A stretch of DNA of 64,000 bases from Bacillus sp. UNC438CL73TsuS30. Its GTDB lineage: Bacteria; Bacillota; Bacilli; Bacillales; Cytobacillaceae. Where the stretch lies: contig NZ_AXVA01000005.1 in the NCBI RefSeq assembly GCF_000482325.1, positions 261,653 through 325,652 of the forward strand, read 5' to 3'. Below are positions 59,944 through 64,000 of this stretch, piece by piece. A model generated the notes under the pieces. That model worked only from the letters and a program-made list of their open reading frames with translations, did not search any database and was not told where the DNA came from. Each line of letters starts with the position of its first letter. Position 1 is the stretch's first letter. Both the position numbers and the translations under genes were made by a program.

Positions 59944-60084
59944 ATGACCCTGAATATTTTATTCTTTTCAATTACGATCAAAAAGCGAAAAATGAGCCTT
60001 GAAGAAGCTGTTCAGCAGGAAATGGTTGAAAAGCTCTATGAGCAAACTAAAGATCGGCAAAGCTCCATGTATCACATATTTTAA
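59944..60084 (+). CDS. yrzI: YrzI family small protein, copy 1 (46 residues)
   Basis: ATG 59944 follows AAAGGAGGTGAAAAC, an almost perfect ribosome-binding site. The product begins MTLNILFFSITIKKRKMSLE, has a short hydrophobic N-terminus, then a charged helix (EAVQQEMVEKLYEQTKDRQ). It fits the Bacillus YrzI small-protein family. In B. subtilis yrzI lies near yrhC in a transcript of very short ORFs that is cut by the ribosome-associated nuclease Rae1. Whether this copy is toxic or regulated in that way is unknown. Confidence 0.85.
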   Translation: MTLNILFFSITIKKRKMSLEEAVQQEMVEKLYEQTKDRQSSMYHIF

Positions 60085-60126
60085 TTGCTGCTAGAAAAAT
60101 AAATCTGTTTTAGGAGGTGAAATCTA

Positions 60127-60267
60127 ATGACCCTGAATATTTTATTTCTTTCGATTACGATTAAGAAACGCCGGATCAGTGTTGAGGAAGCAATGCATCA
60201 AGAAATGGTTGAGAAGCTTTACGAGGAAAATAAAGATCGGCAAATTTCCATGCATCATTGGATGTAA
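60127..60267 (+). CDS. yrzI: YrzI family small protein, copy 2 (46 residues)
   Basis: This is a tandem duplicate of copy 1, with the same length, the same MTLNILF start and the same MVEKLYE-KDRQ-SM-H core; GGAGGTGAAATCTA stands before the ATG, nearly as in copy 1. Differences include KKRRISVEEAMHQ for KKRKMSLEEAVQQ and an HHWM end. Most codon differences are at third positions or conservative, which suggests both copies are kept by selection. It lies 42 bases after copy 1. Confidence 0.85.
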   Translation: MTLNILFLSITIKKRRISVEEAMHQEMVEKLYEENKDRQISMHHWM

Positions 60268-60306
60268 GTACCAAAAATTCGCTAATAAAGAAAGGTGGTT
60301 TTATAT

Positions 60307-60366
60307 ATGATTTATTTCATTCAAGGAAGAAAAGCTAGTTTGTGGGTTATGAAAGATACCACCTAA
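60307..60366 (+). CDS. 19-residue peptide ORF after the YrzI pair
   Basis: ATG 60307 follows GAAAGGTGG at about 8 bases. The peptide is MIYFIQGRKASLWVMKDTT. I do not recognise it. The short length makes chance possible, but the ribosome-binding site and the position in a series of like ORFs support translation. B. subtilis has several unnamed peptide ORFs in the corresponding transcript. Confidence 0.45.
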   Translation: MIYFIQGRKASLWVMKDTT

Positions 60367-60391
60367 CGACGTTAAATAGGAGGTTATGGTA

Positions 60392-60454
60392 ATGCCGTTG
60401 CATTTTGTTTTATTATCACTTTTCCTAAGGGCTAAGAAAAAGAAGTCATCCTGA
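60392..60454 (+). CDS. 20-residue basic peptide ORF
   Basis: ATG 60392 follows AGGAGG by 8-9 bases. The peptide is MPLHFVLLSLFLRAKKKKSS: a short hydrophobic stretch and a Lys-rich end, as in small membrane-active peptides. It lies 25 bases after the preceding ORF. Translation is supported by the ribosome-binding site only. Confidence 0.5.
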   Translation: MPLHFVLLSLFLRAKKKKSS

Positions 60455-60575
60455 ATCTGTTTATCCTATGCTTTGATTGTTAACAAAATGTTCACAACCC
60501 TTGAAGATAGATACTGTGAAAATATGATAAATTCTAATTAGACATAACAGAATCATTCTTAAAGGGGTGGGGAAT

Positions 60576-60653
60576 ATGTTGTTTATGGTTGCACTTTCTC
60601 TTGTCATTACAGGAGCGATTGCCTGTTATATCGCCTCAGAGGTAGCAGCGTAA
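60576..60653 (+). CDS. 25-residue hydrophobic peptide ORF
   Basis: ATG 60576 follows AAAGGGGTGGGG. The peptide MLFMVALSLVITGAIACYIA plus SEVAA is one membrane helix with almost no charge. A candidate promoter, TTGAAG (60501-60506) and TATGAT (60523-60528), precedes it, and a terminator follows 16 bases after the stop, so it may be an independent mini-gene. It resembles type I toxin-like or small membrane peptides in general form only. Confidence 0.55.
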   Translation: MLFMVALSLVITGAIACYIASEVAA

Positions 60654-60668
60654 TGATTAAACTCAAGT

Positions 60669-60700
60669 ACCAACCGTTCCAATGGTTGGTGCTTTTTTTT
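60669..60700 (+). terminator. Terminator after the 25-residue ORF
   Basis: ACCAACC and GGTTGGT pair around GTTCCAAT, then GC and eight T. Confidence 0.9.
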
Positions 60701-60816
60701 ATTGAATCTTAAAATACTTTAAGAAATAAAAAATAATGGACAGACACAATCTCCCTGTTTTCTACATAGGAATTAGTTATAGGCACTAGTCTAATATGGC
60801 TCGGGGGTGGAGATGC

Positions 60817-61533
60817 ATGTCTGGAATTTTTACGGCTCTCGGTTATTTAGTAAAGGAATTTCTTTTTCTTGTTTCCTATGTGAAAAATAATGCTTTTCCA
60901 CAGCCCTTATCTGCTGCTGAGGAAAGAAAATATCTTCGTTTAATGGCAGAAGGGGATTCACATGCACGCAATATGCTGATCGAACATAATCTTCGTCTTG
61001 TCGCCCATATCGTCAAAAAGTTTGAAAATACTGGTGAGGATTCAGAGGATTTAATTTCAATCGGAACCATTGGATTGATTAAAGCAATCGAGAGCTATTC
61101 TGAAGGAAAAGGAACAAAGCTTGCCACTTATGCCGCAAGGTGTATTGAAAATGAAATTCTCATGCACTTAAGGGCACTGAAGAAAACAAAAAAAGATGTT
61201 TCCCTTCACGATCCAATTGGGCAGGACAAAGAAGGAAACGAAATTTCTCTCATTGATGTACTCAAATCAGAATCAGAGGATGTCATCGACACCATTCAAT
61301 TAAATATGGAACTTGAAAAAATCAGAAAATACATTGATGTCCTTGATGACCGGGAAAAAGAAGTCATTATTGGCCGCTTTGGACTCGATTTGCAAAAAGA
61401 AAAGACCCAACGGGAAATTGCAAAGGAACTTGGGATTTCAAGAAGTTATGTATCGAGGATTGAAAAGCGAGCCCTTATGAAAATGTTCCATGAATTTTAT
61501 CGAGCGGAGAAAGAGCGAAAGAAAAATCGCTAA
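60817..61533 (+). CDS. sigK: RNA polymerase sporulation sigma factor SigK (pro-sigma-K), uninterrupted
   Basis: Sigma-K directs late mother-cell transcription. The 238-residue precursor has the roughly 20-residue hydrophobic pro-sequence ([19 protein letters not shown]) before [12 protein letters not shown], removed by SpoIVFB, then regions 2 ([34 protein letters not shown]), 3 and 4 ([22 protein letters not shown]), each complete. No skin-like prophage splits it, unlike in B. subtilis 168. The ATG at 60817 follows GGGGTGG by 6 bases. CATAGGAAT at 60765 is a possible mother-cell -10. The checkpoint gene bofC is also in the window. Confidence 0.96.
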   Translation: MSGIFTALGYLVKEFLFLVSYVKNNAFPQPLSAAEERKYLRLMAEGDSHARNMLIEHNLRLVAHIVKKFENTGEDSEDLISIGTIGLIKAIESYSEGKGTKLATYAARCIENEILMHLRALKKTKKDVSLHDPIGQDKEGNEISLIDVLKSESEDVIDTIQLNMELEKIRKYIDVLDDREKEVIIGRFGLDLQKEKTQREIAKELGISRSYVSRIEKRALMKMFHEFYRAEKERKKNR

Positions 61534-61537
61534 AGAA

Positions 61538-61572
61538 AAAAATGGAGCGGGATTAATCCTGCTCCATTTTTC
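61538..61572. terminator. Bidirectional terminator between sigK and the lipoprotein gene
   Basis: AAAATGGAGC-GGAT and ATCC-GCTCCATTTTT form a long stem. It covers the last codons and the stop of the minus-strand gene. Confidence 0.85.
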
Positions 61573-62524
61573 CATTCTTTAAGAGAACCTTCCAATTCTT
61601 ACCGCCATCTGTTGTTTCATACACATCATTCTTATAGGTTGTAAAAGCAATTTCCTTCTTGTTTTTCGGATTAACTGCTAAATAAGTAATCGGATTATCA
61701 TAATCCAAGAAGGGGATTTTCCAATTTTTTTGGCTGTCATTTTTAGGGTTAATGGTTTTTAATAAGATGTTTCCATCTTCGACACTTGAATATAAGAGGT
61801 CATTATCCATAAAGGTTAGGGCTGTTACCATTACAGGCTTTGTAATCAACTTCATTGTATTTCCATTGTCTTCTGAGTAATAAATACCTGACCTCGTTGA
61901 CATGGCCATTAAATCACCGTTAATAGGGTGAACGGCAATCATACCGAGCGAATCAGCGGTAAAATCTTTGAATTCACTCTTTTTCCAGCTCATCCCGTTA
62001 TCCTTTGAATAATTGACACCGGGTGCTAGTTTGTCGGTTTGTTCTTCATTAATGACATAAATGCATTTGCCTGAATAGCTTGCGGCCATGAAATGAAAAT
62101 CCTTTTGACCATAAAAAGCCAATTGATCGATTGTTTTGGCTTTATCAATGCTTTGAACTAATCCAAGCGGATTCTTTAAATCCGTTCCTTTTTGCGGATG
62201 ACCGCTTGCCAAAAATCCCTTTTCAGTTGCCTGAAATCCCATATAGTCATGGAGATTGGTGGTTGTTTCAAACCATTTTGAATCCTTATACATTTTCAAG
62301 CCATCATGGGCGGCAATATAAAGCTTATTGTCATTACCAGGATAACCAATCCCATGGATATGATCCACTTTTAAAGTCTTTGCCTCGATAATCTTATAGG
62401 GAATGTTAGTTTTAGTATTTTTTGTTTCTTCTTGTGGTTTCTGGCTTTGACCTTTATTTGAGCAGCCGGCGGCAACCACCATTAATCCTAATAAAATAGT
62501 AAAAGTAATCTTTTGAATCTTCAC
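61553..62524 (-). CDS. Lipoprotein with BNR/Asp-box beta-propeller repeats (F510_1955 glycosylhydrolase family type)
   Basis: The 323-residue protein has a lipoprotein signal (GLMVVAAGC, Cys near residue 21), a Lys/Gln/Glu linker, and a beta-propeller-like body with Asp-box motifs YSKDNGMSWK, YSEDNGNTMK and TTDGGKNWK, plus DHIHGIGYPG near the start. It resembles proteins labelled F510_1955 family glycosylhydrolase, but no catalytic role is proven. GTG at 62524 is preferred, with AGGAGGAGAAG before it; an upstream GTG would put charged residues ahead of the signal peptide. Extracellular, membrane-anchored. Confidence 0.82.
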   Translation of the reverse strand: MKIQKITFTILLGLMVVAAGCSNKGQSQKPQEETKNTKTNIPYKIIEAKTLKVDHIHGIGYPGNDNKLYIAAHDGLKMYKDSKWFETTTNLHDYMGFQATEKGFLASGHPQKGTDLKNPLGLVQSIDKAKTIDQLAFYGQKDFHFMAASYSGKCIYVINEEQTDKLAPGVNYSKDNGMSWKKSEFKDFTADSLGMIAVHPINGDLMAMSTRSGIYYSEDNGNTMKLITKPVMVTALTFMDNDLLYSSVEDGNILLKTINPKNDSQKNWKIPFLDYDNPITYLAVNPKNKKEIAFTTYKNDVYETTDGGKNWKVLLKNGKMEQD

Positions 62525-62709
62525 TTCTTCTCCTCCTGAACGAACCAAAAATCATAATCCTCCACGGATCTCTTAATGAATCCTTTTCCTTCCACTTATA
62601 CCCCAGTCTCTGCAAAGTTGTCAAATTTCTAATTACTTTACCTGAAAATAGAATTCTTTGAAATATAAACATATAATAAATTTGTACATATATAAAGGAG
62701 GGAAAAACA
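62525..62709. other. Divergent intergenic region
   Basis: It holds the start regions of the lipoprotein and peptidase genes. A TATAAT occurs at 62672-62677 without a matching -35. No repeat or hairpin stands out. Confidence 0.4.
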
Positions 62710-64000
62710 TTGACGGCCGTTACATATTCAGATGTTTGGGATCTAGATGTGATTTTTAAAGGTGGGAGTGATTCTCCTGAATTTACTACTCACATACAAA
62801 AAACAGAACAATTAATTCAGCTTTTTCAAAAAAAGGTTAATCAGTGGGCACCTAAAAATAATCTGGAGGATAAGATCTATTTACATGAGTTATTAGTAGA
62901 TTTTGAGAGCGCTGCCAAAAAGCTGCGTCAAGCAGGGGCATTTGTTGGCTGCTTGCAGGCACAAAACACGGAGGATCAAAAGGCGAACCAACTTGATGCG
63001 AAAGTTACGAGTTTAAGTGCTGTTTTTCAGACAGCTCTTGCAGGCTTTGACAACCTACTAACTTCAATTAGCGATTCCCTTTGGGGACAAATGGTAAAGG
63101 ATGAGTCATTGAATGACCTTTCTTTTGTGTTAAATGAACGCCGAGAACGGGCGAAGGATAAATTATCGAAGGAAGAAGAGGCATTAATCAATGCCCTTGG
63201 GGTAGATGGCTACCATGGCTGGGGACAGTTATATGACTTAGTAGTAGGGAAAATTAAAATTCCATTTACAGAAAATAGCGAAGAAAAGCTGCTGTCAGTC
63301 GGTCAGGCATTTAATAAATTTTCAAGCCCTAATCGAGAGAATCGCGCCGAAGTATTTAAAAATTGGGAGAAAGCCTGGGGAGAGCAGGCAGATCTTTTAG
63401 CTAAAACATTGAATCACCTTGCAGGCTTTCGTTTAAGTGTTTACGAAAAAAGAGGCTGGGAAGATGTATTAAAGGAGCCGCTTACGATCAGCCGCATGGA
63501 AAAAGCAACCCTTGAAACGATGTGGACCGTCATAACAGAAAGTAAGGAACTGCTTGTCCAATATTTAAACCGAAAAGCTAAACTGCTAGGTTTAGAAAAA
63601 TTAAGCTGGTTTGATTTAGATGCCCCATACGGCAAGACGGAATCTAAAGTTTCTTATCAGGAAGGTGCAGAATTTATCCAACAGCAGTTTTCACATTTTG
63701 GCGAAAAAATGGCGGCATTTGCCCGAAAGGCTTTTGAAGAACAGTGGATTGAAGGCGAGGATCGTCCTGGAAAAGCACCAGGTGGTTTTTGCACCTTTTT
63801 TCCGGAAAGTAATCAATCACGAATTTTCATGACCTATTCAGGGACTCCATCCAATGTCTCCACACTTGCACATGAATTAGGGCACGGCTTCCACACATTT
63901 GCAATGAAAGGTGTCCACTATTTAAATCGAAATTACGCAATGAATGTTGCAGAAACAGCCTCTACCTTCGCTGAAATGATTGTTGCCGATGCCGCCGTAA
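62710..64000 (+). CDS. M3 family oligoendopeptidase (PepF type), 3' end outside window
   Basis: The frame starts with TTG at 62710, 5-6 bases after AAAGGAGGG, and is still open at the window end (430 codons seen). It begins MTAVTYSDVWDLDVIF. The zinc-binding HELGH of M3 thimet/oligopeptidase enzymes is at about residues 388-392 (DNA 63871-63885), within THELGHGFHTF-like context preceded by FMTYSGTPSNVSTLA. The next expected ligand, a Glu in the ETAS segment, is encoded at about 63951. The protein should cut short peptides in the cytosol. Confidence 0.9.
   Translation, partial: MTAVTYSDVWDLDVIFKGGSDSPEFTTHIQKTEQLIQLFQKKVNQWAPKNNLEDKIYLHELLVDFESAAKKLRQAGAFVGCLQAQNTEDQKANQLDAKVTSLSAVFQTALAGFDNLLTSISDSLWGQMVKDESLNDLSFVLNERRERAKDKLSKEEEALINALGVDGYHGWGQLYDLVVGKIKIPFTENSEEKLLSVGQAFNKFSSPNRENRAEVFKNWEKAWGEQADLLAKTLNHLAGFRLSVYEKRGWEDVLKEPLTISRMEKATLETMWTVITESKELLVQYLNRKAKLLGLEKLSWFDLDAPYGKTESKVSYQEGAEFIQQQFSHFGEKMAAFARKAFEEQWIEGEDRPGKAPGGFCTFFPESNQSRIFMTYSGTPSNVSTLAHELGHGFHTFAMKGVHYLNRNYAMNVAETASTFAEMIVADAAV

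Noticed and set aside
60817..61533. Skin-type interruption of sigK
   Set aside because: The coding sequence is continuous from pro-sequence to region 4.

Overview
The window is chromosomal DNA from a low-GC, endospore-forming member of the Bacillaceae. Sporulation genes (safA, coxA-like, bofC, spoVB, sigK), two T-box leaders and a 6S RNA next to aspS all point there. From memory, the gene order closely follows the nadBCA to mccB part of the Bacillus subtilis map. The large non-coding repeats suggest a Neobacillus- or Mesobacillus-like genome, but that genus call is an inference. Almost every gene has a recognisable family. The unusual material is mainly between genes.

Layout. 1-2.3 kb: NAD synthesis (nadB end, nadC, nadA). 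2.6-6.7 kb: spore coat and sporulation genes (safA, a kinase-like protein, a CoxA-like lipoprotein, bofC). 6.9-11.4 kb: ruvA-ruvB-DUF2905-queA-tgt-yajC (Holliday junction migration, queuosine, Sec accessory). 11.4-17.1 kb: a TIGR04086-type membrane gene on the minus strand, a DUF421 protein, spoVB, comN, secDF. 17.2-23 kb: recJ, apt, relA, dtd. 23.4-29 kb: an SH3/amidase gene, a small yrzK-like gene, a T-box leader with hisS-aspS, and 6S RNA. 29.1-34 kb: tcdA, a Gmad2-domain protein, an ABC exporter, rarA. 34.1-42.3 kb: cymR-iscS-mnmA, a TPR gene, recD2, a PRC-barrel protein, small proteins, an AI-2E-type permease. 42.3-46.4 kb: a T-box leader with alaS, then ireB-ruvX-yrzB. 46.5-54.5 kb: mltG, the tRNA wobble-uridine genes trmR-trhP1-trhP2, udk, greA, a class B PBP, yrrS. 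54.6-58.6 kb: the methionine-to-cysteine operon yrrT-mtnN-mccA-mccB and yrhC. 58.6-60.7 kb: a repeat-rich stretch, then a cluster of tiny ORFs that includes two YrzI paralogs. 60.8-64 kb: an uninterrupted sigK, a lipoprotein, and the start of an M3 oligoendopeptidase.

How the parts connect. CymR (34.2 kb) is, in B. subtilis, the repressor of cysteine-metabolism genes such as the yrrT-mccB operon at 54.7 kb. IscS supplies sulfur to MnmA beside it. TrmR and the TrhP pair act on the same wobble uridine 34 position in other tRNAs. The T-boxes couple hisS-aspS and alaS to tRNA charging.

Main observations. (1) A 43-bp palindrome at 37000-37042 sits exactly where third-codon-position composition switches from A/C to G/T, with mirror symmetry on its two flanks. 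(2) Six very short ORFs with good ribosome-binding sites lie behind a near-consensus promoter at 59.6-60.7 kb, in the position of the B. subtilis yrzI transcript. (3) Five intergenic tandem arrays have periods of 21 or 52 bp, close to whole numbers of helical turns. (4) A terminator hairpin contains the ribosome-binding site of the PBP gene. (5) A complete membrane-protein reading frame on the minus strand lacks a standard start codon.
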